Source: Frigoriglobus tundricola (GTDB lineage: Bacteria; Planctomycetota; Planctomycetia; Gemmatales; Gemmataceae). Taken from it: DNA of 64,000 nt. Under the pieces are notes generated by a model, which was given only the letters and a program-made list of their open reading frames with translations, was not told the DNA's origin and ran no database searches. Both the position numbers and the translations under genes were made by a program. This document shows, piece by piece, positions 9,447 to 18,827 of this stretch (position 1 is the first letter of the stretch; each line of letters starts with the position of its first letter). The stretch spans positions 7,750,001-7,814,000 of the forward strand of contig NZ_CP053452.2 of the NCBI RefSeq assembly GCF_013128195.2, in the 5' to 3' direction.

Positions 9447-10100
9447 TTACTCCGTGGTGCGTTGGACCTCTGGCTCCAGTAGCGGAGGGGCGAAGGCTTC
9501 CGCGTGTGTGCGCAGGAGATCGCCGGCGAGGACGCCGTTTCCGCTTCCCAGAGCGGCGAGGATGCGCTCGTAGGAGCTCTCTGCCAGCGCGCGGTTGATC
9601 TCCCCCCACCCGAGTCGGATGCGCACCCACGTCTCGAACGCCAGCGATTCCCACAACCGAAGTAACGTGGCGTTTCCGGACGCCGCCACGATCGTCCGGT
9701 GAAGAGAGTAGACGCGCGCGGCTTGCTCGGGGTAGTCCCTCAGGTCCGCCGCTCGGAGAATCGCGACCACGTCCTTCCGAAGACCCTCCCCTTTGCCTTT
9801 TAGCGCGGCAGCCGCCGCTGGCGCAGCGGCTTGTTCGAGCAGCCCCCGTGCGAAATACGCCTCGCGGATCTCCGTTACGCCCACCATTCGGACGCGCGTT
9901 CCACGGTGGGGGGTCGTCTCGACGAGCCGTGTTGCTTCCAATTCACGCAGCGCTTCCCGCACGGAACCCTGGCTCGTGCCCAGTTCGTGGGCAAGTTGCA
10001 ATTCAATCAGTCGCTCGCCGGGTTGGTACTGCCCTGTCAGGATGCGTTCGGTTAGCGTGCGCCGGATCTGAGCCCGAACGCTGCCCTTATTTACCGACAT
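9447..10100 (-). CDS. GntR family transcriptional regulator (FadR/FCD type)
   Basis: A winged-helix domain occupies about residues 8-70 ('ILTGQYQPGERLIELQLAHELGTS', 'SVREALRELEATRLV'), followed by an all-helical C-terminal domain of FCD type that normally binds a small carboxylate, often through a metal. I chose the ATG at 10100 (217 residues); a GTG at 10124 is the alternative. It is divergent from an RND pump operon, with an AT-rich palindrome in between, so it is likely the pump's local regulator and may repress itself. The effector is unknown. Confidence 0.85.
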   Translation of the reverse strand: MSVNKGSVRAQIRRTLTERILTGQYQPGERLIELQLAHELGTSQGSVREALRELEATRLVETTPHRGTRVRMVGVTEIREAYFARGLLEQAAAPAAAAALKGKGEGLRKDVVAILRAADLRDYPEQAARVYSLHRTIVAASGNATLLRLWESLAFETWVRIRLGWGEINRALAESSYERILAALGSGNGVLAGDLLRTHAEAFAPPLLEPEVQRTTE

Positions 10101-10182
10101 GACGGAACCCCGGAGAGGCAACACGAACCACTCTATTATCCGCTCTGCTTTGCAGTTACGCCAGCTCCGCCTTGGATTATCG

Positions 10183-10194
10183 ATTATCGATAAT
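10183..10194. promoter_or_regulatory. Candidate operator palindrome ATTATCGATAAT
   Basis: A perfect 12-bp palindrome. An overlapping ATTATCGAT copy starts 8 bp earlier, so the stretch reads as two phased ATCGAT cores. It is strikingly AT-rich against the background and sits between the GntR gene and the RND pump start. Binding by the GntR protein is inference. Confidence 0.45.
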
Positions 10195-10293
10195 TTCTGT
10201 CAGCCCTCATGCGATCCGCGGTATCCTGAACTGACCCGAAACCCAGACCGTATTTCGAGCCGGGTTTCAGGACGCTCGCTGGCGGGATACCCC

Positions 10294-13200
10294 ATGTGGA
10301 TCGTTCGGCTCGCCCTCGATCGCTCGTACACATTTATCGTTGTTTCGCTGCTCATTCTCGTGGTGGGCGTGGTCGCCATCCGCAAGATGCCGGTGGACAA
10401 CTTTCCCAACATCGACATCCCCGTTGTCACGGTCGTTTACCTGTATTCCGGGATGCCCGCGGACGACATCGAAAAGCGCATCCTCCTCGTCACCGAACGC
10501 GTGCTGACGGCCTCCGTGAACGACATCGAGCACATGGAGAGTACGGCCTACACCGGGACCGGGGTGATCCGCATCTACTTTCAGCCGAGGGCCAAGATCG
10601 AGGCCGCGACCGCGCAGGTCACCGCGACCTGCCAGACGGTGCTCAACAATATGCCGCAGGGCACGACGCCGCCCTACATCGTCCGGTACAGTGCGACAAG
10701 CGTGCCGGTGGCGCAGATCGCGGTTTCCAGCGACACCCTCACCGAGGCCCAGCTCTACGACTACGCCGCCAACTTCATCATTCAGCGGCTGGGTACGGTG
10801 CAGGGCGCGCGCGTGCCGCAGCCTTACGGTGGGAAGCCACGTCAGATCATGGTCGACCTGGACCCGGAGCAACTCTACGCCCGCGGCCTGTCCGCTTCTG
10901 ACGTGAGTAACGCGGTCAACGCACAGAACCTGATCCTCCCCGCTGGCACGGCGAAGATCGGCGCGACCGAGTACAACATCAAGGTCAACAGCAGCCCCGA
11001 AGTCGTGGCCGCGTTCAACGAGATGCCGGTCAAGACGGTGAACGGCGCGCCGGTCTACCTGCGCGACGTCGCCCAGGTGCGCGACGGCTTCGCCGTCCAG
11101 ACCAACGTCGTCCGCCGCGACGGCAAGCGGGCCGTGCTGCTGCCCATTCTGAAGGGCGAGGGCGCGTCCACACTGGACGTCGTGAAACGCGTCCGCGAGG
11201 CGCTGCCCGGCATTCAGGCGCAGATGCCGCCCGAACTGAAACTGGAGATCATGTTCGACCAGTCGGTGTTCGTCCGCGAGTCCGTTGAGGGCGTGTTGAA
11301 GGAAGGGGCGATCGCGGCCGGGCTGACCGCACTGCTGATCCTCGTCTTCATCGGGTCGTGGCGCTCGACGCTCATCGTCATCATCTCCATCCCGCTCTCC
11401 GTGCTGTGTTCGATCCTGTCCCTCTGGGTGATGGGCGAAACGCTCAACGTGATGACGCTCGGCGGGCTGGCGCTGGCGGTCGGTATCCTGGTGGACGACG
11501 CGACAGTGGAAATCGAGAACGTCCACCGCAACCTGGCGATGAAGAAGGAGCTCCGCCACGCGATCCTCGACGGGGCCGCCCAGATCGCGGTGCCGGCCCT
11601 CGTCTCGACGCTGGCCATCTGCATCGTGTTCGTGCCGGTCGTGTTCCTGACCGGTCCGGCGGCGTACCTGTTCGTGCCGCTGGCCCTGGCCGTCATCTTC
11701 GCCATGCTGGCGAGCTACTTCCTGTCGCGGACGATCGTCCCGACGCTCATGCAGGCCCTGCTGGGGAGCGAGGCCGCGAGCTACGCCCACGGGCACCACG
11801 ACGACCCGAGCGGCGTGTTCGGTCGGCTGCACGCACGGTTCGAGCACGCCTTCGAACGGGTCCGACAGATGTACCGCGGGCTCCTGGCCTTCGCGCTGGC
11901 CAACCGCGCGGTGACGGTCGCGTTCATGCTGACGTTCGCCATCGGGTCGTTCGCGCTGTTCCCGCTCATCGGCCGCGACTTCTTCCCAGCGGTGGACGCG
12001 GGCCAGATCCGGCTCCACGTCCGGGCGCCGCTGGGCACGCGGATCGAGGAGACGGAGAAGATCTTTGGCCAGATCGAGGACGTGATCCGCGAGAACGCCC
12101 CGGCCGAGGAGCGCGACACGATTCTCGACAACATAGGCGTGTCCCCGTTCTACACGAACACGGCGTACATCAACAACGAGCTGGTCAGCCCCTACGACGG
12201 CGAGATCCTCGTCTCGCTCAAGCACGACCACAAGCCGACGGCCGAACACATTCGGAAGCTTCGGCAGGAGCTGCCGAAGCGGTTCCCGGGCTGCACCTTC
12301 GACTTCCTCCCGGCCGACGTGACCGGGCAGGTGCTCACGTTCGGCAAGTCCGCCCCGATCAACGTGCAGGTGGTCGGCGTGCGGCGGGAGGAGAACCTCG
12401 CGGTGGCGAAGCAGATGCTCAAGCGCCTCGCGGCCATATCGGGGGTGGTGGACGTCCGCTTGCGGCAGATCCCGGACGCCCCGGAACTGCGGGTGGACGT
12501 GGACCGGGTGCTGGCGAACGGGCTGAACGTCACGCAACAGGAGGCGGCCCGGTCGCTGCTCGTGTCGCTGAGTTCGTCCTTCCAGGGCACGCCGAACTTC
12601 TGGGTGAACCCGAAGAACGGCGTGAACTACCGGGTGGCCGTGCAGACCCCGCAGGGCAAGATCGACACGGTGGACGCCCTCATGAGCACGCCGGTCACCG
12701 CTGGCGGGACCGGCGAACCGCAGCTCCTGACGAACATGGCGTCGCTGCGGCGGTCGGAATCGGCCGGCCTCATCAGCCACTACAACGTGCAGACCGTGTA
12801 CGAGATCACGGCCTCGGTCCAGGACCGCGACCTGGGCGGCGCGTCCGCGGACATCCGCGCGGTCGTGGAGGACACCCGCGGGACGCTCCCGAAGGGGAGC
12901 ACGCTGGCGATCCGCGGACAGATCGAGAGCATGGACGAATCGTTCGCCGGCCTCGCCTTCGGCCTGCTGTTCGCGGTGCTGCTGGTCTACATGCTGATGG
13001 TCGTCAACTTCCAGTCGTGGATCGACCCGCTGGTCATCCTCACGGCGCTGCCCGGGGCCGCCGCCGGCATCCTCTGGGCGCTGTTCGCCACCGGCACCAC
13101 GGTGAGCGTCCCGGCCCTCATGGGCGGCATCATGACCGTCGGCGTGGCGACCTCGAACAGCATCCTCATGGTGACGTTCGCGAACGACCGCCGCGCCGCG

Positions 13201-13497
13201 GGGCGGAACGGGCTCCAGGCGGCCCTTGAAGCCGGCTCGACCCGGTTGCGGCCGGTGCTGATGACCGCGATGGCGATGGTCGCCGGGATGCTGCCCATGT
13301 CCCTCGGGTTCGGCGAGGGCGGCGAGCAGAACGCCCCGCTCGGCCGGGCGGTCATCGGCGGCCTGACGGTCGCGACCGTGTACACCCTGTTCTTCGTGCC
13401 CGTCGCGTACAGCCTCCTCCGCCGCACCGCGGGATCGGGAGAGGGGGCGACGGGCACCGGCCATACGGATCATCACGCTGAAGGGAGCCAGGCATGA
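10294..13497 (+). CDS. RND efflux pump, inner-membrane permease (HAE1/AcrB-like)
   Basis: An in-frame start lies 65 codons upstream, but the ATG at 10294 gives the standard RND N terminus (cytoplasmic stub, TM1 'TFIVVSLLILVVGVVAIRKM') and a usual length of 1067 residues. Twelve-TM architecture is apparent: TM1, a large porter loop, TM2-6, a second porter loop, TM7-12. The TM4 proton-relay pair is present in 'AVGILVDDATVEIENVHRN'. It exports substrates from periplasm or membrane using the proton gradient. The next gene overlaps by 4 bp (ATGA) and encodes the adaptor. No outer-membrane channel gene is adjacent, so one encoded elsewhere is presumably shared. The substrate is unknown. Confidence 0.93.
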   Translation: MWIVRLALDRSYTFIVVSLLILVVGVVAIRKMPVDNFPNIDIPVVTVVYLYSGMPADDIEKRILLVTERVLTASVNDIEHMESTAYTGTGVIRIYFQPRAKIEAATAQVTATCQTVLNNMPQGTTPPYIVRYSATSVPVAQIAVSSDTLTEAQLYDYAANFIIQRLGTVQGARVPQPYGGKPRQIMVDLDPEQLYARGLSASDVSNAVNAQNLILPAGTAKIGATEYNIKVNSSPEVVAAFNEMPVKTVNGAPVYLRDVAQVRDGFAVQTNVVRRDGKRAVLLPILKGEGASTLDVVKRVREALPGIQAQMPPELKLEIMFDQSVFVRESVEGVLKEGAIAAGLTALLILVFIGSWRSTLIVIISIPLSVLCSILSLWVMGETLNVMTLGGLALAVGILVDDATVEIENVHRNLAMKKELRHAILDGAAQIAVPALVSTLAICIVFVPVVFLTGPAAYLFVPLALAVIFAMLASYFLSRTIVPTLMQALLGSEAASYAHGHHDDPSGVFGRLHARFEHAFERVRQMYRGLLAFALANRAVTVAFMLTFAIGSFALFPLIGRDFFPAVDAGQIRLHVRAPLGTRIEETEKIFGQIEDVIRENAPAEERDTILDNIGVSPFYTNTAYINNELVSPYDGEILVSLKHDHKPTAEHIRKLRQELPKRFPGCTFDFLPADVTGQVLTFGKSAPINVQVVGVRREENLAVAKQMLKRLAAISGVVDVRLRQIPDAPELRVDVDRVLANGLNVTQQEAARSLLVSLSSSFQGTPNFWVNPKNGVNYRVAVQTPQGKIDTVDALMSTPVTAGGTGEPQLLTNMASLRRSESAGLISHYNVQTVYEITASVQDRDLGGASADIRAVVEDTRGTLPKGSTLAIRGQIESMDESFAGLAFGLLFAVLLVYMLMVVNFQSWIDPLVILTALPGAAAGILWALFATGTTVSVPALMGGIMTVGVATSNSILMVTFANDRRAAGRNGLQAALEAGSTRLRPVLMTAMAMVAGMLPMSLGFGEGGEQNAPLGRAVIGGLTVATVYTLFFVPVAYSLLRRTAGSGEGATGTGHTDHHAEGSQA

Positions 13498-14756
13498 GCG
13501 CGACGACACCGCCCCCCGCACCGGCCGGCCACGGCCACGACCCGCACGACGCTCCCGAAGCGGTTCCGGCCCGGCCGTCGTCCCTGCGGCTCGCGATCAT
13601 CGCCGTGTTGACGCTCGGCGCGGTCGGCGCGCTCGGTGTGGCGGGGGTGCGGGCGCGGAACCAGCAGTTGGCCGAACGGACCGAGGCGGCGACGGCGATG
13701 CACTCGGACCGGCCGCGGGTGCTGACCGCGACGGCCGAGCGGGCGCCGGCCCGCGTGGAGCAGGTCCTGCCCGCGTCGGCGGCCCCGTGGCGCGAGTCGC
13801 CCCTGTACGCCCGGACGAGCGGCTATCTGAAGGGGTGGAAGGTGGACCGCGGGGACGTGGTGACGGAGGGGCAGTTGCTGGCCGAGATCGAAACGCCCGA
13901 GGTGGACGCCCAACTGCTCCAGGCGCGGGCGACCCTCGCGGAATCTCGTGCGACGCTGCTGCGGAACAAGGCGAGCGCCGAACTGGCCCGGGTGAACCTG
14001 GACCGGCTCCGGCAGTCGTACGAGCGCGGCGTGAGCTCGCGGCAGGACTTCGACGAATCGGACGCGGCCCTCAAGGTGGCACTGGCCACGGTGCAGGTGT
14101 CCGACGCGACGATCCAGGCGAGCGAGGCGAACGTCAACCGCCTGGAGACCCTCCAGAAGTTCCAGAAGGTGACCGCCCCGTTCGCGGGGGTCATCACCGC
14201 CCGCAACTACGATTCGGGCGCGCTGGTGATCGCCGACAGCTCGGGCGGCCGGGAGATCTTCCACATCGCCGCGATCGACACGCTGCGGGTGCAGGCGGAC
14301 GTGCCCCAGACGTACGCGACCTCGGTAAAGGTCGGTCAGCTCGCGCCGGTGTCGCGCCGCGAGGTGCCGGGGAAGGAGTTCCCCGGCACAGTCGGCCGGA
14401 CCTTGCAGTCGGTCAACGTCCAGACGCGCACCCTCCGGGTCGAGGTAGACGTGCCGAACCACGACCACGCGCTGCTGCCGGGCATGTACCTTCAGGTGCG
14501 GTTCCAGTTCGAGCCCCAGAGCGCCATCGTGCGGGTGCCGGGCGCCGCGGTCGTGATCCGGGCGGAGGGCGCGAAGGTCGCGGTCATCGACGCCGACGGG
14601 CGGGTCACCTACCAGGTGGTGAAACTGGGCCGCGATTACGGCACGGTGGTCGAGGTGACGGAAGGACTGAAGGGCGGGGAACGGCTGGTCGTGCGGCCGG
14701 GCGACGACCTGGCGCCGGGCACGCTCGTGGAGCCAGTTGCGGCCACCGACAAGTAG
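13494..14756 (+). CDS. RND periplasmic adaptor (membrane fusion protein)
   Basis: A 420-residue adaptor. A cytoplasmic Pro/His-rich tail is followed by one membrane helix (about 33-52, 'LAIIAVLTLGAVGALGVAG'), then half-lipoyl segments ('SGYLKGWKVDRGDVVTEGQLL' region and 'VTAPFAGVITARNYDSGALV'), a helical hairpin between them, and beta-barrel and membrane-proximal domains ('LLPGMYLQVRF'). It overlaps the pump gene by 4 bp, indicating translational coupling. The His-rich N terminus ('HGHDPHD') is a small oddity. It bridges the inner-membrane pump to an outer-membrane channel. Confidence 0.92.
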   Translation: MSATTPPPAPAGHGHDPHDAPEAVPARPSSLRLAIIAVLTLGAVGALGVAGVRARNQQLAERTEAATAMHSDRPRVLTATAERAPARVEQVLPASAAPWRESPLYARTSGYLKGWKVDRGDVVTEGQLLAEIETPEVDAQLLQARATLAESRATLLRNKASAELARVNLDRLRQSYERGVSSRQDFDESDAALKVALATVQVSDATIQASEANVNRLETLQKFQKVTAPFAGVITARNYDSGALVIADSSGGREIFHIAAIDTLRVQADVPQTYATSVKVGQLAPVSRREVPGKEFPGTVGRTLQSVNVQTRTLRVEVDVPNHDHALLPGMYLQVRFQFEPQSAIVRVPGAAVVIRAEGAKVAVIDADGRVTYQVVKLGRDYGTVVEVTEGLKGGERLVVRPGDDLAPGTLVEPVAATDK

Positions 14757-14862
14757 GCGTTGGTTGGCGTCTGGCGGACTGGTTGCTGTCGCCGGACTGA
14801 CACAGGTGCTGGCGACCGGGCTCTCATTCACGGTCTGATTAAGTGCGCCGGATGCTTTGTGG

Positions 14863-14882
14863 CACAGGCTCTCCAGCCTGTG
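14863..14882. repeat. Short perfect hairpin (REP-like)
   Basis: CACAGGCT / AGCCTGTG with a 4-nt loop, 106 bp after the adaptor stop. Its form matches dispersed palindromes common in planctomycete intergenic DNA. It may also terminate the pump operon, although no T-run follows. Confidence 0.5.
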
Positions 14883-14966
14883 TGTCTGAACGCAGCGGTG
14901 ACAGCAACTGACCGCGGAGAGTCTGTATTGGCGGCCCATCGCAATCGGCCCAATGACATCGGAATC

Positions 14967-15150
14967 TCACGAGTCGAACACGTCCACGCGCGCCAGCCAC
15001 TCGGCCTCGGCTCTCGTCCGGAGTGATGGCACGGTAGTAGTCGAACGGAGTTCCTATGCGCAGGCCTTCGCCGGTCACGGAGGCCGCCCAGTCGAGGAGG
15101 GCGTGCCCACCTCTCGAGGCCTCCGGAGTGCCCCCGTTGCGCTCGCTCAC
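14967..15150 (-). pseudogene. Possible gene remnant with one frameshift
   Basis: On the minus strand a frame reading '..TGEGLRIGTPFDYYRAITPDES' breaks, and skipping one base continues as 'EAEWLARVDVFDS' to a stop at 14967. The joined peptide is far more protein-like than either frame alone. It may be the tail of a decayed gene or a small broken gene. No family is recognised. Confidence 0.3.
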
Positions 15151-15162
15151 CTCTTGCGGTTG

Positions 15163-15414
15163 ATGACCCGGCCGGATTTCCGCGGGAGTGGTTTCGTGAA
15201 AAGTTACACGCCCGGGTGGGTGCTTCTCCTCGGCGGGCTGAACCTCGGTACCGGCTGCCCCTTCGTACTCGTTTTCCCCCTAGACAAGTGGTGGTGGCTC
15301 GGAGTCATTCCCTGGCTGGTGTGTTTGGGCGGCGTGTGCGTCGTCCTCGGTGCGGTGCAGCTGTTCCTCCGTGCCCTTCACGCTTTCACCGAGACCATCG
15401 ATTCCGGATCGTAA
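15163..15414 (+). CDS. Small two-helix membrane protein
   Basis: From ATG 15163 the frame encodes 83 residues: a short charged N terminus, two hydrophobic helices ('GWVLLLGGLNLGTGCPFVLV' and 'LGVIPWLVCLGGVCVVLGAV') joined by a Trp-rich turn ('DKWWW'), and a short tail. An upstream in-frame start would add 70 residues of low-complexity, remnant-like sequence and is less likely. No family is recognised. It is convergent with the NtrC-type regulator, with only 6 bp between stops. Confidence 0.55.
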   Translation: MTRPDFRGSGFVKSYTPGWVLLLGGLNLGTGCPFVLVFPLDKWWWLGVIPWLVCLGGVCVVLGAVQLFLRALHAFTETIDSGS

Positions 15415-15420
15415 GGCCGG

Positions 15421-16839
15421 TCAATCCGCGGACAGCTTGTCCGTGGTGAGGCCCGTGTCCCGCAGCTTGTAGCGGAGCGTCGAACGGTTCAGCCCGAGCC
15501 GCTCGGCCGCCCGGCCGAGGTGCCCGCCGGTGGCGCGCAGCACGCGGTCGAACAGCACCCGCTCGACGGACCGCATGACCTGCGCGTGCAGGTCGTTCTC
15601 CCCGCGCGCCAGAAGCTCGTCGATCAGGGCCGGTACGTTCAGCTCGCCGGGCTCGGCCGCCGGCGCGGGGCCGGTGTCGGCGCGGCCCCGCACGGCGGGC
15701 GGCAGGAACTCGGGCAGCAGCAGCCCGCCGGTCGCGCGGAGCAGCGCCTCCTTCAACACGCCCTGCAACTCGCGGACGTTCCCGGGCCACCGGTAGGCGC
15801 GCAGGCACGCCAGGGCCTCGGGGTCGAAGCCCTGCACGTTCAGCCCCAGTTCGCGGTTGAACACGAACAGGAAGTGGTGGGCCAGTTCGGCGATGTCGTC
15901 CGCCCGGTCGCGCAGCGCCGGCAGCGTGATCGTGACCCCCTGGAGCCGGTAGAACAGGTCCGCGCGGAAGTGCCCGGTCGCGATCCGGCGCCCGAGGTCC
16001 TGGTTCGTCGCCGCGATCACCCGGACGCGGGTCCGGATCGTCTCGCGCCCGCCGATCCGCTCGAACGTCTGGTCCTGGAGCAGGCGCAGCACCTTCGCCT
16101 GCGCGGCCATCGGCATGTCGCCGATCTCGTCCAGGAAGATCGTCCCGTCCTGGCACTGCTCGAACTTGCCGATCCGCTGCCGGTCGGCGCCGGTGAAGGC
16201 GCCCCGCTCGTGGCCGAACAGCTCGCTCTCGATGAGCTGTTCGGGGAGCGCGGCGCAGTTGATCGCCAGGAACGGCCGGTCCGCGCGCTTACTGTGGTGG
16301 TAGACGGCGCGGGCGATCAGCTCTTTGCCGGTGCCGCTCTCGCCCATGATGAGGACGTTCACGTCCTGCGGCGCGGCCCGGCCGATCTGCTTGCACACCT
16401 CCTGCATCACCGGCGTCCGGCCGACGAGCTGTTCCCGCGGCTCCAGTGCGTGGACCACCGGCGGCACGCGCATCAGGTGCGCCGCTTCAAAGGCCCGCCG
16501 CAGGATGTTCGCCACACGGGTGAAGTCCAGCGGCTTGATGAGGTAGTCGAACGCGCCGCGCTTCATCGCCTCGATGGCCGTCGTCGCCGTGCCGTGGGCG
16601 GTGATGAAGATGACCGGTTGTTTGGGGGACACGCCGCGGATGGCCTCGAACGCCTGGAGCCCGGAGCCGTCGGGCAGGAGCAGGTCGAGTACGACCACGT
16701 CCGGCTTCTCGGCTTCGAAGACGCGCACGCCCTCGGCCACCGTGCCCGCGGAGAGGACGCGCGTCGTCTCGTCGCCGAAGAGGCGGGCGATCGAGTAACA
16801 CACACTCGGCTCGTCATCGACCACGAGAAGGGTCGGCAT
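15421..16839 (-). CDS. Sigma-54-dependent response regulator (NtrC family)
   Basis: A 472-residue three-domain activator. The receiver (about 1-120) has the acidic pair Asp8/Asp9, phospho-acceptor Asp52 in 'VVLDLLLPDG', and Lys in 'YLIKPLD'. The AAA+ domain (about 140-375) has Walker A 'GESGTGKE' and the sigma-54-contacting loop 'GAFTGA'. A C-terminal Fis-type helix-turn-helix lies at about 443-465 ('AAERLGLNRSTLRYKLRD'). It follows the histidine kinase on the same strand and ends the RND cluster, so it probably controls that cluster through sigma-54. A sigma-54-like site lies upstream of the first gene of the cluster (28357-28372). Confidence 0.95.
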   Translation of the reverse strand: MPTLLVVDDEPSVCYSIARLFGDETTRVLSAGTVAEGVRVFEAEKPDVVVLDLLLPDGSGLQAFEAIRGVSPKQPVIFITAHGTATTAIEAMKRGAFDYLIKPLDFTRVANILRRAFEAAHLMRVPPVVHALEPREQLVGRTPVMQEVCKQIGRAAPQDVNVLIMGESGTGKELIARAVYHHSKRADRPFLAINCAALPEQLIESELFGHERGAFTGADRQRIGKFEQCQDGTIFLDEIGDMPMAAQAKVLRLLQDQTFERIGGRETIRTRVRVIAATNQDLGRRIATGHFRADLFYRLQGVTITLPALRDRADDIAELAHHFLFVFNRELGLNVQGFDPEALACLRAYRWPGNVRELQGVLKEALLRATGGLLLPEFLPPAVRGRADTGPAPAAEPGELNVPALIDELLARGENDLHAQVMRSVERVLFDRVLRATGGHLGRAAERLGLNRSTLRYKLRDTGLTTDKLSAD

Positions 16840-16883
16840 CGTTGTGGTTCTCCCGCACCCTCTCCATCATACGCGAAGAAGCG

Positions 16884-17060
16884 ACCTGCCCCCCCGCCCC
16901 TCCTCCCTGAAGGGAGGGGGAGTAAAGGCAACCCACCCCCCGGCCCCTCCCTGAAGGGAGGGGGGAGCAAAACCTTCGGAAAGCCGGTGCATTCGGAGAG
17001 GCAGAGGAGGCTCTGCGTGCGTTCACCCCCTCCCTTCAGGGAGGGGGCCGGGGGGGTGGG
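16884..17060. repeat. Three copies of a dispersed palindromic repeat
   Basis: Two direct copies of CCTCCCTGAAGGGAGG (16902-16917 and 16946-16961) and one inverted copy (17029-17044) fill the gap between the kinase and regulator genes. The outer copies can pair into a long hairpin. Related copies occur inside thiL (55572-55796). This probably weakens or tunes read-through from kinase to regulator. Confidence 0.75.
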
Positions 17061-17073
17061 TCCTTCTTCCGCC

Positions 17074-18618
17074 TCACGCCGACAGAGAGGGGTTCGGCGG
17101 CGAGTTGTTCGCGTTCGCGTCCGGCTGCGGGACGTGCCGACTGGACCCGGGAAGCGTGATCGTGAAGCAGGCGCCGCCTGCGGCGCGGTTGGCCGCGGTC
17201 AGTGTCCCGCCGTGCGCCTGAACGATCCGCCGGGAGACACTCAGCCCCAGCCCGGTTCCGGTCGGCTTGGTGCTGAAGAACGGAGTGAACAGCCGTTCGG
17301 CCACGCGGGCGTCGATCCCCGGTCCGGTGTCCGCTACCGTCAGCAGCACGGATCCGCCCGGCGCCCGCGCGAGCCGGACGTCCAGACAGCCGCCGGCGGG
17401 CATGGTGTCGAGGGCGTTCAGAATCAGGTTCATCAGCACGCCCTTGAACTGGTCGGCGTCGAGTTCCGCGACCACCGGCCCGGCGGGCAGGTCGAGCGCG
17501 AGCCGCACGGACTGCCGGTTGAGCTGTTCGCGGAGCAGGTCAAGGACCTGGTGGACGACGCCGGCGATGTCCTGGGGCTCGGGACCGATTTCCAGCGGCC
17601 GGGCGAAATCGAGCAGCGACTGAACCTTTCGCTCCAGCCGCCCGACCTCGTCGTGGATCACTTGGAGATCGGTTTCGGACAGCCCCCGTGGGAAGCGCCC
17701 GTTCAGGGCCGCCCCGACCAGGAGCTTGATGCTCGTGAGCGGGTTGCGGACCTCGTGGGCGATGCTCGCGGCCAGTTGCCCCACCGCGGCCAGTTGTTCG
17801 GCCCGGAGCGCTTCGCACTCCTGCCGCTGGAGCTGCCCGACCACCTCGCGGACCCGTTCCAGGATCGCGCCGACCTGCCGCTCCATGCCCGACAGGTCGC
17901 CGCCCTCGGCCGTCAGCCTGAGCGAGCCGACTTCTTGATCCAGGTGCTCGTGAACGTCGCGGAGCCGGACGCTCAGGCGCGTGATGGACCGGCTCAGCCC
18001 CCACGCGACGCCGAACCCGCCGATCAGGCCGCCGGCGCCGCCGAGGATGCCGAGTACGATCATCCACACGCTGGCCCGGCGGCCCCGCTTCGCGCTCTCC
18101 TCGACGGTCTCCTGCATCGACCTGCGGTTCAACTTGAGCAGCTCCTCACAGGGGGTCACGATGTGTCGGATGGGGTGGGCGTCCGCCCAGGCGAGGTAGT
18201 CTTTGGCGGTCGGGCCGACCGGCGCCCGGGCGACGGCTTCGAGTTCGCGCAGGTACAGTTTGTATCCGGTCTCGATCTCGTTCAGCACCTTGTTCTGTTC
18301 CGGGTCGGTGCCGGCCCGGGCGCGGATCTCACCGAGAATGCGTTCGAATTCGTTCTGATCGCGCGTCACCTTCCCCCTGCGGACCGGGTTGTCCGGCCCC
18401 ATGACGTACACGAAACTGTGGAACCGGATGTGGCGCAGTTCGGTTTCCAGGTCCTGGGCCGCTTCCAGGCTCCGGACGTGTTCGCCGACGATCTTGTCCT
18501 GGTCGGCCTGGAGGTGGTTGATCGAGCGGATGCCGAGCAGGCTGGTGCCGAGCATCGCCAGCGCGACGAGCAGTGCCGGCATGGTGACCTGGAAGAGCAC
18601 CTGGCGGTTCAGTGTCAT
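17074..18618 (-). CDS. Membrane sensor histidine kinase
   Basis: A 514-residue kinase. TM1 (about 9-30), a periplasmic four-helix-bundle-like sensor (about 31-182), TM2 (about 183-207), a HAMP-like linker and coiled coil, then a dimerisation domain with phospho-acceptor His288 in 'SIAHEVRNPLTS' and an ATPase domain with N box 'NLILNALD', 'DTGPGID' and 'GTGLGLS'. It has the NtrB-like layout that pairs with NtrC regulators, one of which follows directly. The sensor type often responds to envelope or small-molecule signals. The link to efflux is contextual. Confidence 0.93.
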   Translation of the reverse strand: MTLNRQVLFQVTMPALLVALAMLGTSLLGIRSINHLQADQDKIVGEHVRSLEAAQDLETELRHIRFHSFVYVMGPDNPVRRGKVTRDQNEFERILGEIRARAGTDPEQNKVLNEIETGYKLYLRELEAVARAPVGPTAKDYLAWADAHPIRHIVTPCEELLKLNRRSMQETVEESAKRGRRASVWMIVLGILGGAGGLIGGFGVAWGLSRSITRLSVRLRDVHEHLDQEVGSLRLTAEGGDLSGMERQVGAILERVREVVGQLQRQECEALRAEQLAAVGQLAASIAHEVRNPLTSIKLLVGAALNGRFPRGLSETDLQVIHDEVGRLERKVQSLLDFARPLEIGPEPQDIAGVVHQVLDLLREQLNRQSVRLALDLPAGPVVAELDADQFKGVLMNLILNALDTMPAGGCLDVRLARAPGGSVLLTVADTGPGIDARVAERLFTPFFSTKPTGTGLGLSVSRRIVQAHGGTLTAANRAAGGACFTITLPGSSRHVPQPDANANNSPPNPSLSA

Positions 18619-18827
18619 GGCCGTCGCCCCTGCTCGGTGGAGTCGTTGGCACGTTCCGCGGATGCGTCAACCGCGCCGGTGCCCGTGGTCTCGAATTGCG
18701 TCCGACGGACCGCGTTCTTCAGCCCGAAGGGCTGGGACCGCACGGCCCGGGGCAGCGCCCCGAGTCGGGCGGTGGGTTCCCGCCAGCCCGAAGGGCCGCG
18801 ACCCGTGGGCCGTCACCCACCCGCCTT
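18619..18827. repeat. Spacer with palindromic repeats between pump and kinase genes
   Basis: A perfect hairpin CAGCCC-GAA-GGGCTG (18720-18734), a partial second copy near 18783, and CGGCCCGGGGC-type palindromes lie between the stop of the second pump gene and the kinase start. They may attenuate transcription into the two-component genes. Confidence 0.5.

Noticed and set aside
10267-13521. Long antisense frame opposite the first RND pump
   Set aside because: Shadow of the real gene; no start signal and no recognisable protein features.
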